From positions 62,001 to 126,000 of the forward strand of contig NZ_MJGN01000011.1 in assembly GCF_001865065.1 (NCBI RefSeq): 64,000 nucleotides of DNA, written 5' to 3'. The position numbers were made by a program, and so were the translations under genes. The stretch comes from Curtobacterium sp. MCBA15_008. GTDB lineage: Bacteria; Actinomycetota; Actinomycetes; Actinomycetales; Microbacteriaceae. Below the pieces are notes generated by a model. That model was given only the letters and a program-made list of their open reading frames with translations, did no database searches and was not told where the DNA came from. Positions 25,945-33,945 of this stretch are shown one piece after another. Positions within the stretch are counted from its first letter, which is position 1. Every line of letters begins with the position of its first letter.

Positions 25945-27309
25945 GTGACCGGCTACCGGGGCGTCTCGTTCTGGCTCGACCAGCTCGCGGCCACCGGCCG
26001 CGACGACCTGACGCCCCGGCCGCCCCTGGACGGCGACACGACCGCCGACGTGTGCATCGTCGGGGGTGGACTGACGGGTCTCTGGACCGCCTGGTACCTG
26101 CACCAGGCCGACCCGCGCCTCCAGATCGTCGTCGTCGAACGCGAGATCGCGGGGTTCGGTGCGTCCGGACGGAACGGCGGATGGTGCTCGGCCCTGTTCC
26201 CGCGGTCCGCCGCGTCCGTCGCCGAGGAACACGGCCGCCAGGCCGCCCTCGCCCTCCGCGCAGCCATGCGTGACACCGTCGACGAGGTCGGTCGCGCCGC
26301 GGAATCGGCCGGCATCGACTGCGACTACGTCAAGGGCGGCACCGTCCTCTACGCGCGATCCGCCGTGCAGGAGCGCGCCGCGCGCGACGAGGTCGCGGCC
26401 TCGGCCGAGTGGGGCGACGAGATGACCTGGCGCCCGGCGCGTCCGGGTGACGCCGCCGGATCGGCCGGCGTCGCGTGGACCCCGGACTGCGCGCGCGTCC
26501 AGCCCGCAGCACTGGTGCGTGGCCTGGCGGCCGCCCTGGAGGCACGGGGCGTCCGGATCGCGGAGCACACCCCCGCCGTGTCGTGGGCTCCAGAACGCGT
26601 GGTCACCTCGCGCGGGACCGTCTCGGCCGGCGCCGTGGTCATCGCGGTCGAGGGCTACGGCGCGCAGCTGCCGCAGACCCGACGCCGGGTCCTGCCGCTG
26701 TACTCGCTCATGATCGCCACCGCTCCGCTGCCCGCCGCCGTGTGGGACCGGATCGGACTCGAGCACGGGCAGACGTTCTCCGACTACCGGCACCTGCTCG
26801 TCTATGGACAGCGGACCGCCGACGACCGTCTGGCCTTCGGCGGACGCGGCGCGCGGTACCACTGGGGGTCCGCGATCACGCCGGGCTACGACCGGGTGCC
26901 GCGGGTGTTCGACCACCTGCGGCGGTCCCTGGTGGAGCTGTTCCCGGCCGTCGCCGACGCACCGATCACGCACACGTGGGGCGGCCCGCTCGGGGTCCCG
27001 CGCGACTGGTGCGCGTCGGTGACGTGGGACGGGCACGTCGGCACCGCCGGCGGCTACGTCGGCGACGGGCTGTCGACGACGAACCTCGCCGGGCGGACGC
27101 TCGCCGACCTCGTGCGCGGGGTCGCGTCGCCGCTGACCGCGTTGCCGTGGGTGAACCACAGGTCGCCGGACTGGGAACCGGAACCGCTCCGCTTCCTGGG
27201 GGCGAACGCCGGGCTCGTGGCGACGGACCTCGCCGACCGCGAGGAAGCACTGACCGGGCGTCCGAGCCTGGCAGCGCGGCTGATGGCGCCGCTGACGGGA
27301 GGACACTGA
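25945..27309 (+). CDS. FAD-dependent amine oxidoreductase (PuuB/DAO type)
   Basis: 454 residues. A polar N-terminal stretch (YRGVSFWLDQL) precedes the FAD motif CIVGGGLTGLWTAWYL, then ERE and the flavin loop GFGASGRNGGWCSALFP characteristic of gamma-glutamylputrescine oxidase-like proteins. The C-terminus (HVGTAGGYVGDGLSTTNLAG) closes the FAD site. Starts at GTG 25945, two nt after the aminotransferase stop. Likely oxidises a (glutamyl)putrescine-like amine. No gamma-glutamylputrescine ligase is present here, so the free amine may be the substrate. Confidence 0.9.
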   Translation: MTGYRGVSFWLDQLAATGRDDLTPRPPLDGDTTADVCIVGGGLTGLWTAWYLHQADPRLQIVVVEREIAGFGASGRNGGWCSALFPRSAASVAEEHGRQAALALRAAMRDTVDEVGRAAESAGIDCDYVKGGTVLYARSAVQERAARDEVAASAEWGDEMTWRPARPGDAAGSAGVAWTPDCARVQPAALVRGLAAALEARGVRIAEHTPAVSWAPERVVTSRGTVSAGAVVIAVEGYGAQLPQTRRRVLPLYSLMIATAPLPAAVWDRIGLEHGQTFSDYRHLLVYGQRTADDRLAFGGRGARYHWGSAITPGYDRVPRVFDHLRRSLVELFPAVADAPITHTWGGPLGVPRDWCASVTWDGHVGTAGGYVGDGLSTTNLAGRTLADLVRGVASPLTALPWVNHRSPDWEPEPLRFLGANAGLVATDLADREEALTGRPSLAARLMAPLTGGH

Positions 27310-28700
27310 TGGACGTCGACGTCGTGGTGGTCGGTGCCGGGGTCGCCGGGCTCGCCGCCGCTCGGGCCCTGGCGCTCGGCGGGCAGCGGGTCGTGGTGCT
27401 CGAGGCCCGCGACCGGATCGGTGGGCGCACCTGGACCGACTCCACGCTCGGGGTGCCCGTGGACCTCGGGGCGTCGTGGATCCACGGCATCGAGGGCAAC
27501 CCGCTGTGGGGCCTGGCGCCCCGGTTCGGCATCGGCACCGTCGAGTTCACCGTCGGCAGCTTCCAGTTCGACGGCCGACCGATCGCGTGGCACGGCCCGT
27601 CCGGCGCGCGCCTGTCAGCGGCCGACGCGGCGTCGTTCTTGGCCGACCTGCACACCGTCGACGCGGCCCTCGACGCCCTGGTCGCGTCCGCACCGCCACC
27701 CTCGACCTACGCGGCCGCCGTCGACACCGTGCTGCGGTCCCTGCAGTGGAAGGGCGACCGGGCCGCGCGGGTCCGGGAGTACATGGCGCACCGCTCCGAG
27801 GACCTCTGCGGCGCACCCGTGACCGTCCTCGACGCGCACGGGTTGGAAGAGGAACACGTCCCCGGCGACGAGGTGGTGTTCCCCGGCGGGTACGGGCAGT
27901 ACGCGGAGGCCCTGTCGGCGGGGCTGGACGTCCGGCTGTCGTCGGTGGTGCGGTCCGTGTCGCAGTCCGACACCGACGTGGTCGTCGGACTCGCCGACGG
28001 GTCGACGATCACCGCGCAACACGCCGTCGTGACCGTCCCGCTCGGGGTGCTGCAGGCCGGCGACGTGACGTTCGACCCGCCGCTGTCCGATCCGGTGGTC
28101 GGTGCGATGGGACGCCTCGGCATGGGCGCGTACGACAAGGTCTTCCTGCGCTTCCCCACCCGGTTCTGGGACTCGTGGGTCGTGCGGCAGCAGGGGCCGG
28201 CCGGGGTCGACTGGCACTCCTGGTACGACATGTCCCGGGTGACCGGCGAGCCCGTGCTGGCGGCACTCGTCGGCGGTTCCGGGGCGCGGCGGCTCGAGAC
28301 GCTGCCCGACGCCATGATCGTCGACGAGGGACTCGCGGCGCTCCGGAGGATGTACGGCGACTCGGTCCCGGAGCCGGAGGCGTACCGGATCACACGCTGG
28401 GCGGCGGACCCCTTCGCGCGCGGCTCGTACTCGTACCTGCACGTCGGGGCGTCGGCCGACGACCACGACCTGCTCGGCACGCCGTCCGGCCGGGTCCAGC
28501 TCGCGGGCGAGGCCACGTGGGGCGACGACCCCGCGACGGTGCACGGGGCGCTGCTGTCCGGTCTGCGGGCGGCGTCGCGGCTGCTCGGCACCGAGGTGGC
28601 CGCGTCGACCCTCGCGGAACCGCTCCCCGCCGCCATCGACCACGACGCGCCGCCCGGGTCCACGGGGGACGTGGGCGGTGGACGACACTCGGGGTCGTGA
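27309..28700 (+). CDS. Flavin monoamine/polyamine oxidase
   Basis: 463 residues of the MAO/polyamine oxidase family: VVVVGAGVAGLAAARALA, EARDRIGGRTWTDS (second FAD contact), GASWIHGIEGNPL, and the C-terminal FAD cap GRVQLAGEATWGDDPATVHGAL. Overlaps the previous stop by one nt (TGATG), so it is part of the Lrp-aminotransferase-oxidase operon. Likely cleaves spermidine- or spermine-like polyamines or their acetyl derivatives. The tail is a disordered, acidic Gly/Pro stretch. Confidence 0.92.
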   Translation: MDVDVVVVGAGVAGLAAARALALGGQRVVVLEARDRIGGRTWTDSTLGVPVDLGASWIHGIEGNPLWGLAPRFGIGTVEFTVGSFQFDGRPIAWHGPSGARLSAADAASFLADLHTVDAALDALVASAPPPSTYAAAVDTVLRSLQWKGDRAARVREYMAHRSEDLCGAPVTVLDAHGLEEEHVPGDEVVFPGGYGQYAEALSAGLDVRLSSVVRSVSQSDTDVVVGLADGSTITAQHAVVTVPLGVLQAGDVTFDPPLSDPVVGAMGRLGMGAYDKVFLRFPTRFWDSWVVRQQGPAGVDWHSWYDMSRVTGEPVLAALVGGSGARRLETLPDAMIVDEGLAALRRMYGDSVPEPEAYRITRWAADPFARGSYSYLHVGASADDHDLLGTPSGRVQLAGEATWGDDPATVHGALLSGLRAASRLLGTEVAASTLAEPLPAAIDHDAPPGSTGDVGGGRHSGS

Positions 28701-29350
28701 CCACTCCGCGGCCTCGGCCCCAGCACGAGCACCGGGCTCCCGTCGCCGTGGCGGTCCTGGTGAACCTGGCGCTCAGCCTGTTCCTGCCGAGCGAGGTGCT
28801 GTTCTTCCCGTCATGGGTCGTCCCGGTGCTCGGTGTCCTGCTCCTCAGCCCGCTCATCGTCTTCAACCCGCGGCGGTTGACGCGGGAGACGACCTGGTCG
28901 CGGTGGCTGTCCTTCGCCCTCGCGATCCTGCTCACCGTCGCGAACCAGCTCACCGTGGTGCGGACGATCGAGGTGCTCCTCGGCGGCCACGCCGACGGGG
29001 GCGCCGTCCTGCTCACCGCGCTGCAGGTGTGGGTGAGCACGATCATCGCTTTCGGGCTCGTCTACTGGGAGCTCGACCGCGGTGGTCCGGTGGCCCGTCG
29101 TCGCCCCGAACTCTGGTCGAGCGACGAGGCCGACTTCCAGTTCCCGCAGGAGACCGACGCGAAGACCGCGGCCTGGCGTCCGGTGTACCTCGACTACCTC
29201 TACGTCGCGATGACGAACATGGTGGCCTTCAGCCCGACCGACACCATGCCGATGACGGTCCGCGCGAAGATGATCATGGCGTACCAGGCGCTCGGCGGGT
29301 TCATCCTGCTCGCCCTCGTGATCTCGCGAGCGGTCAACATCATCAGCTGA
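28697..29350 (+). CDS. Conserved four-helix membrane protein, function unknown
   Basis: 217 residues. Four membrane segments are visible: [49 protein letters not shown] and a last pair around [24 protein letters not shown] and [15 protein letters not shown]. The penultimate loop ([11 protein letters not shown]) recalls proteins related to two-helix ion channels (DUF1345-like), but I cannot confirm that. GTG at 28697 overlaps the amine oxidase stop (GTGA), so it belongs to the operon. Its 3' end overlaps the convergent SDR by 8 nt. Confidence 0.82.
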   Translation: MTTPRPRPQHEHRAPVAVAVLVNLALSLFLPSEVLFFPSWVVPVLGVLLLSPLIVFNPRRLTRETTWSRWLSFALAILLTVANQLTVVRTIEVLLGGHADGGAVLLTALQVWVSTIIAFGLVYWELDRGGPVARRRPELWSSDEADFQFPQETDAKTAAWRPVYLDYLYVAMTNMVAFSPTDTMPMTVRAKMIMAYQALGGFILLALVISRAVNIIS

Positions 29351-30278
29351 TCGACACCCCCGTCAGCTCCTCGGAGACGGTCCAGAGCCGGGCAGCCGCC
29401 TCGTGATCGCGCATGGGCGCCCACGGCTCCTGCGGCGCTGCCGGCCCGCCGACGTTCCCGCGCCAGGCCGGACCGGTGAACCCGCCGTCCAGCTCGGGCG
29501 AGGTCGCGGCGAGCAGCGCCGGTTGCCCCGCGGTCTCGGCCGTGCCGACGAGCAGCCCGCGTGCCGAGAGCCACCGGATGACCCGGACCTGCGTGGTGTC
29601 ACGACCACGGCCGACCTCGGGACGAGCCGCGAGGAGGCTCGTCGGTGCGACCCCGGGGTGGCTGACCGCGGCCGTGACACCCCAGCCGGCCGAGCGACTC
29701 CGGCGGCTCAGCTCGAGCCCGAAGAGGGCGCACGCCAGCTTCGACGCCCCGTACGCGCGCATCCCGTCGTACGCGTGCTCGGACTGCAGGTCGTCCCAGG
29801 GGATCGACGCGCGGCGTGCGGCGATGCTCGTCTGCATCACGACCCGGCCGCCGCCGTCCCGGAGGAGCGGCATCACGGCTCCCACGAGCGCGAAGTGCCC
29901 GAGGTGGTTGGTGCCGAACTGCAGCTCGAAGCCGTCGGTGGTCGTCTGGCGTTCCGGCGGGGTCATCACCCCGGCGTTGCCGACGAGCAGGTCGACCGGG
30001 GCGCCGTCCGCGGCGAGCCGGTCGCCGAGGGCGTGCACCGACGCGAGCGACGACAGGTCCAGGTCCTCGAGCCGGAGTCGTGCCGCCGGGTGGCGATCGC
30101 GGATGCGGTCGACCGCGGCCTCGCCCTTCCGCCGGTTCCGCACCGGCAGGACCACTTCGGCACCGGCACCGGCCAGACGCGCGGCGATCCCCAGTCCGAT
30201 GCCGTCGCTCGCACCCGTCACGAGGGCCAGGCGGCCGGTCAGGTCGGGCAGGGGCAGTTCGTCGACGTGTCGGGGCAT
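29343..30278 (-). CDS. SDR-family oxidoreductase (atypical, retinol-dehydrogenase-like)
   Basis: 311 residues with [12 protein letters not shown], the NAGVM motif, a Ser in MQTSIAA and YGASK. The long form with extra C-terminal residues resembles WW-oxidoreductase/RDH-type SDRs. The ATG at 30276-30278 has AGGAGG five nt upstream, better than in-frame starts further out. Divergent from an XRE/MmyB-type regulator, a very common actinobacterial pairing in which the regulator controls the SDR. Substrate unknown. Confidence 0.9.
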   Translation of the reverse strand: MPRHVDELPLPDLTGRLALVTGASDGIGLGIAARLAGAGAEVVLPVRNRRKGEAAVDRIRDRHPAARLRLEDLDLSSLASVHALGDRLAADGAPVDLLVGNAGVMTPPERQTTTDGFELQFGTNHLGHFALVGAVMPLLRDGGGRVVMQTSIAARRASIPWDDLQSEHAYDGMRAYGASKLACALFGLELSRRSRSAGWGVTAAVSHPGVAPTSLLAARPEVGRGRDTTQVRVIRWLSARGLLVGTAETAGQPALLAATSPELDGGFTGPAWRGNVGGPAAPQEPWAPMRDHEAAARLWTVSEELTGVSIS

Positions 30279-30403
30279 CAGGTCCTCCTGGGTCATCGGG
30301 CCGCCGGTGCGATCCGTCGACACCAGACTGCGGCCGTGCACGATCGACATCCACGGCCTGACGATCCGTGGCTCCGGCGACGCGGGGGCGCGATGATGGC
30401 ACG

Positions 30404-31246
30404 GTGATCGATCGATCGTCCCTGGCCGACTTCCTCCGCGGCCGACGCGAAGCCCTGCAGCCGGAGGACGTCGGCCTCAACCGCGGGCAGCGTCGGCGGA
30501 CCACCGGCCTCCGTCGCGAGGAGGTGGCACTGCTCGCCAACATGTCGGCCGACTACTACGCGCGCCTCGAGCGGGAGCGCGGCCCGCAGCCGTCCGAGCA
30601 GATGCTCGCGGCGATCGCGCAGGGGCTGCGACTGTCGATCGACGAGCGGGACCACCTGTTCCGCCTCGCCGGACACCAGCCCCCGCAGCCCGGCCCCGGT
30701 GGCGACCACGTGAGCCCCGGCATGATGCGCATCTTCGACCGCCTGGTGGACACCCCGGCGGAGATCGTCACGGAGCTCGGCGAGACGCTGCAGCAGACGC
30801 CGCTCGCTGCCGCCATCACGGGCGACGCCGCAGAACGGTCCGGGGACATGCGGAGCATCGGCTTCCGCTGGTTCACCGACCCGGCCGCGCGGGCGCTGCA
30901 CCCGGAGGAGGACCACGAGTTCCTGTCCCGCATGTACGCCTCGGGCCTCCGTGGCATCATCGCGCAGCGTGGTCCGACGTCACGGGCCGCCCACCTGGCC
31001 GAGGTCCTGCTCGCGGAGAACGCGGAGTTCCGGGAGGTCTGGGCCAGGCACGAGGTCGGGATCCGCCCCCGAGAGGTCAAGCACTTCCGTCACCCCGAGG
31101 TCGGGCTGCTCACGCTCACCTGCCAGGTCCTGCTCGATCCCGAGCGCTCGCACGCCCTGCTCGTCTACACGGCGGAACCGGGGAGCGAGAGCGCCGACCG
31201 GCTGCGCCTGCTGTCCGTGATCGGGACGAGCGTCCTCCCCGGCTAG
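30404..31246 (+). CDS. XRE-family regulator with MmyB-like ligand-binding domain
   Basis: 280 residues. N-terminal HTH_3/XRE domain ([43 protein letters not shown]) and a C-terminal MmyB-like PAS-type domain ([36 protein letters not shown]) that in relatives binds fatty acids. Starts at GTG 30404; GATGAT at 30392-30397 lies six nt upstream with no ribosome site, so probably leaderless. Divergent from the SDR at 29343, its likely target. Confidence 0.9.
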   Translation: MIDRSSLADFLRGRREALQPEDVGLNRGQRRRTTGLRREEVALLANMSADYYARLERERGPQPSEQMLAAIAQGLRLSIDERDHLFRLAGHQPPQPGPGGDHVSPGMMRIFDRLVDTPAEIVTELGETLQQTPLAAAITGDAAERSGDMRSIGFRWFTDPAARALHPEEDHEFLSRMYASGLRGIIAQRGPTSRAAHLAEVLLAENAEFREVWARHEVGIRPREVKHFRHPEVGLLTLTCQVLLDPERSHALLVYTAEPGSESADRLRLLSVIGTSVLPG

Positions 31247-31276
31247 TCCGCCCGACGGGCCCTCGGGCCGGATGGC

Positions 31277-31308
31277 GGGCACCCCGCGCCGTTCAGCGCG
31301 GGGTGCCC
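31277..31308. terminator. Bidirectional terminator hairpin
   Basis: Perfect 13-bp stem (31277-31289 with 31296-31308), 6-nt loop, between the convergent regulator gene and small-peptide copy 2, seven nt after the latter's stop. Its position mirrors the terminator after copy 1. Confidence 0.8.
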
Positions 31309-31314
31309 TGGGTC

Positions 31315-31425
31315 TCAGCCCTTGCGGAACAGCTCGTGCAGGAGCCGGGCCACGGTCACGAGCAAGCTCGCGATCCCCAACCACGGCACCGGACGGCCGC
31401 GACGCGGTTCGTCGTCGTGCGACAT
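31315..31425 (-). CDS. 36-residue hydrophobic small protein, copy 2
   Basis: ATG at 31423-31425 with GAAGGTGGTC upstream, nearly the same ribosome-site context as copy 1 (GGAGGTGGTC). The peptide begins MSHDDEPRRGRP, has a hydrophobic helix (VPWLGIASLLVTVARLL) and ends ELFRKG. 19 of 36 residues match copy 1 at 18106-18216. Identities concentrate in the helix (W-L-G, A, L-L-V, R-L-L) and the final R-K, while the linker varies, a pattern of selection on the peptide. Function unknown; probably membrane-bound. Confidence 0.7.
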   Translation of the reverse strand: MSHDDEPRRGRPVPWLGIASLLVTVARLLHELFRKG

Positions 31426-31652
31426 CCGACCACCTTCGTGTCAGCGCCGGCGGACACGAGAAGTGCAGGCCGAGGGATGCAACTCGCTCGAGGAGCGGGT
31501 TACACTGGATCCGAGTTTCAGGCTCGGGACCCGTTGCGTCCCTCGTTCTCCACTCGGAGGACAAATCGAAGCCCACCACTGTTGTCGCAGTGGTGGGCTT
31601 CATCCTTGTCCGGGCCGTCGTCCCGGCGTGACTCCGGCCCACAGCCAGCATA
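31426..31652 (-). other. Structured leader of small-peptide module, copy 2
   Basis: Minus-strand -10 TATGCT (31652-31647), then CCGGG/CCCGG hairpin (31626-31610), then a perfect 14-bp hairpin with loop CGACAA (31601-31568), then CCAGTGTAAC near 31500 and a 21-nt block at 31458-31438 identical to copy 1. No protein gene lies upstream on this strand, because aguB is divergent. The hairpin therefore cannot be explained as the terminator of a preceding gene, which makes it part of the module itself. Confidence 0.5.
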
Positions 31653-31679
31653 CCGATATTCCGGTTGCACACCGGGGGC

Positions 31680-31708
31680 TTGTGCTCGTTGATCGGCTGA
31701 TCAACAAT
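31680..31708 (+). promoter_or_regulatory. aguB promoter with operator palindrome in the spacer
   Basis: TTGTGC (31680-31685), 17-bp spacer, AACAAT (31703-31708), then six nt to the ATG of aguB: a canonical leaderless promoter. Within the spacer, GTTGATC (31688-31694) and GATCAAC (31699-31705) form a 7-bp inverted repeat around GGCT. A dimeric repressor here would block polymerase directly, presumably in response to agmatine. Confidence 0.6.
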
Positions 31709-31714
31709 GGCGCC

Positions 31715-32776
31715 ATGGACGTCATCACCGGCTCGACGCCGCGGTCTCCCCTCCACCAGGACACCGGTGCCCCTCGCCGCACCCTCCGCGTCGCCCTCGT
31801 GCAGACACGATGGCTGGCGGACCCGGAGGAACACCGGCGACAGCTCGCGGACGGCATCGCCACGGCAGCCGCGAACGGCGCGACCGCGGTGTTCCTGCAG
31901 GAGCTCACCCTGCTGCGCTACCCGGGCGACACCCCGGCGTCCGGCGTCCCGAAGGACCTCGCCGAGTCGCTCGAGGACGGCCCCACGATCACGTTCGCCC
32001 GCGCGCAGGCGATCGAGCACGGGGTGTTCGTGCACGCGTCGCTGTACGAGCGCCCCGCCGACGACGACCGGCCCGACGACCCGCGCGGCTACAACACGGC
32101 GATCCTCGTCGGCCCCGACGGCACGGTGGTCGGCCGGACCCGCAAGACGCACATCCCGATCAGCGCCGGCTACCACGAGGACACCTACTTCCGCCCGGGC
32201 AGCGACGCCGACGCCTTCCCCGTGTACGAGCCGCCGGGGCTCGGCGCACGGGTCGGGCTGCCGACCTGCTGGGACGAGTGGTTCCCCGAGGTCGCGCGGT
32301 CGTACGGGCTCGCCGGGTCCGAGGTCCTGGTGTACCCGACGGCGATCGGCTCCGAACCGACCTTCCCGGACTTCGACACCGCGCCGATCTGGCGGCAGGT
32401 CATCGTGGCGAACGGCATCACCGCCGGGCAGTTCATGGTCGTGCCGAACCGGTGGGGCGACGAGGGTGGCATCACCTTCTACGGGTCGTCGTTCATCTCG
32501 GACCCGTTCGGCCGGGTCCTCGTCGAGGCGCCGCGCGATGCCGATGCGGTGCTGGTCGCGGACCTCGACCTCGACGCCCGCGTCGAGTGGCTCCGCCTCT
32601 TCCCCTTCTACGTGACACGGCGACCCGACCTGTACGGCGGCCTGGTGCAGGAGGTCGACCCCGTCCGCGGCGGGTACGGCGCGCACGAGGCGATCCGCGC
32701 CTCCAGGCCGGTCCCGCCGACCGACGGCCGCTCGCCGGAACCGGCCGGCGCCACCCGACCGGCGGTCCTGTCGTGA
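31715..32776 (+). CDS. aguB: N-carbamoylputrescine amidase
   Basis: 353 residues of the nitrilase/carbon-nitrogen hydrolase superfamily, with the catalytic Glu63 (FLQELTLL), Lys144 (RKTHIPIS) and Cys185 (PTCWDEWFPE). The GYHEDTYFRPG and ANGITAGQFM segments fit N-carbamoylputrescine amidases, which release putrescine, CO2 and ammonia. The assignment is strengthened by the overlapping agmatine deiminase gene (GTGA). Starts leaderless 6 nt after AACAAT. The C-terminal about 25 residues extend past the usual end and include a copy of the dispersed GCGCCTCCAGGCC motif (32697-32709). Confidence 0.93.
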   Translation: MDVITGSTPRSPLHQDTGAPRRTLRVALVQTRWLADPEEHRRQLADGIATAAANGATAVFLQELTLLRYPGDTPASGVPKDLAESLEDGPTITFARAQAIEHGVFVHASLYERPADDDRPDDPRGYNTAILVGPDGTVVGRTRKTHIPISAGYHEDTYFRPGSDADAFPVYEPPGLGARVGLPTCWDEWFPEVARSYGLAGSEVLVYPTAIGSEPTFPDFDTAPIWRQVIVANGITAGQFMVVPNRWGDEGGITFYGSSFISDPFGRVLVEAPRDADAVLVADLDLDARVEWLRLFPFYVTRRPDLYGGLVQEVDPVRGGYGAHEAIRASRPVPPTDGRSPEPAGATRPAVLS

Positions 32777-33801
32777 GCTGGCGGATGCCGGCGGAGACGG
32801 CTCCGCAGGACCGCACGTGGATGGCGTTCCCACGGCCCGGCGTCACCCTCGGCGACGACCCGGCGAGCGCCGAGGCCGCGCGGATCGCGTGGGCCACGAC
32901 CGCGAACACGATCAGCGAGTACCAGCCCGTCACGGTCGTGGTCGACCCGGTGGCACGGGCCGATGCGGACCGGTTGCTCTCCGGCGACGTCGAGGTGCTC
33001 GAAGCGCCCCTCGACGACTTCTGGATGCGTGACATCGGGCCGACCTTCGTCCTCGACGACGAGGGCGACCTCGGCGCCGTGGACTGGGTGTTCAACGGCT
33101 GGGGCGCGAACGCGTGGGCGACCTGGACGCGTGACGCCGAGGTCGCCGCGACCGTGGCGCACGCCGCGGGTGCAACGCGGATCCCCTCGCTCCTGGTCAA
33201 CGAGGGCGGTGCGATCCACGTCGACGGCACGGGGCGGGTGCTCGTGACGGAGACGGTGCAGCTCGACCCGCGGCGGAACCCGTACGCCGACCGCGGCCGT
33301 GTCGAGGAGGAGCTGGCCCGGACGATCGGGGCGACGGACGTGATCTGGCTCCCCCGCGGACTGACACGGGACTACGACGGCCTGGGCACCCGCGGGCACG
33401 TGGACATGGTGGCGACGTTCCCCGAGCCCGGTGTCGTCCTGCTGCACGCCCAGCCCGACCCGGCGCACCCCGACCACCTCGTGATGCCGCAGATCCGTCG
33501 CGCGCTCGAGCAGGCGGCCGACGTGACGATCGTCGAGCTCCCGGCCCCGGCGACCCTGGCCGACGACGGTGGTCCGGTGGACTGGAACTACGTCAACCAC
33601 GTCGTCGTGAACGGTGCGGTGATCGCGTGCGGGTTCGGCGAACCGGCGGCGGACGACCGGGCCAGGGGCATCCTGGCGGACGTGTACCCCGGGCGCGAGG
33701 TCCGCACGGTCGACGCTCGCGAGGTCTTCGCGCGCGGCGGCGGCCTGCACTGCATCACCCAGCAGCAACCGGCACGGCCGACAGAGCCCCCGACCGCCTG
33801 A
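32773..33801 (+). CDS. aguA: Agmatine deiminase
   Basis: 342 residues of the peptidylarginine-deiminase-like (PPADIH) family: PAETAPQDRTWMAFP at the N-terminus, DDFWMRDIGPTFV, NEGGAIHVDG, RGHVDMVATFPEPG, and the catalytic Cys327 in GGGLHCITQQ near the C-terminus. Converts agmatine to N-carbamoylputrescine, the substrate of the overlapping aguB product. GTG 32773 overlaps aguB's stop; an ATG at 32785 is the alternative. Confidence 0.95.
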   Translation: MSWRMPAETAPQDRTWMAFPRPGVTLGDDPASAEAARIAWATTANTISEYQPVTVVVDPVARADADRLLSGDVEVLEAPLDDFWMRDIGPTFVLDDEGDLGAVDWVFNGWGANAWATWTRDAEVAATVAHAAGATRIPSLLVNEGGAIHVDGTGRVLVTETVQLDPRRNPYADRGRVEEELARTIGATDVIWLPRGLTRDYDGLGTRGHVDMVATFPEPGVVLLHAQPDPAHPDHLVMPQIRRALEQAADVTIVELPAPATLADDGGPVDWNYVNHVVVNGAVIACGFGEPAADDRARGILADVYPGREVRTVDAREVFARGGGLHCITQQQPARPTEPPTA

Positions 33802-33806
33802 TCCGC

Positions 33807-33856
33807 ACCCGACGCGGTGTACATCGTCTCCGACTGCCCTGTACACCGCGTCGGGT
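33807..33856. promoter_or_regulatory. 17-bp inverted repeat between aguA and the APC permease
   Basis: Perfect arms 33807-33823 and 33840-33856 (core GGTGTACA...TGTACACC) with a 16-nt spacer. Starts six nt after the aguA stop, so it may end that transcript. The long spacer and the GTGTACA core, shared with the palindrome between gabT and the PucR gene, also fit an operator for the permease promoter (TATGGT near 33880). Both readings remain open. Confidence 0.5.
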
Positions 33857-33945
33857 CCGCCGGGCACGAGCGCGTCGGTATGGTGCTCCGAACCGAACGG
33901 CCCGGGCACCGACGCCCGGCCCCGATCCAGCAGGGAAGTCAACGC

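Noticed and set aside
17921-31603. Leader peptide reading through the hairpin (KPTTATTV frame in both copies)
   Set aside because: The frames diverge just after the hairpin by a one-base offset and there is no well-spaced ribosome site. The changes are better explained by base pairing.
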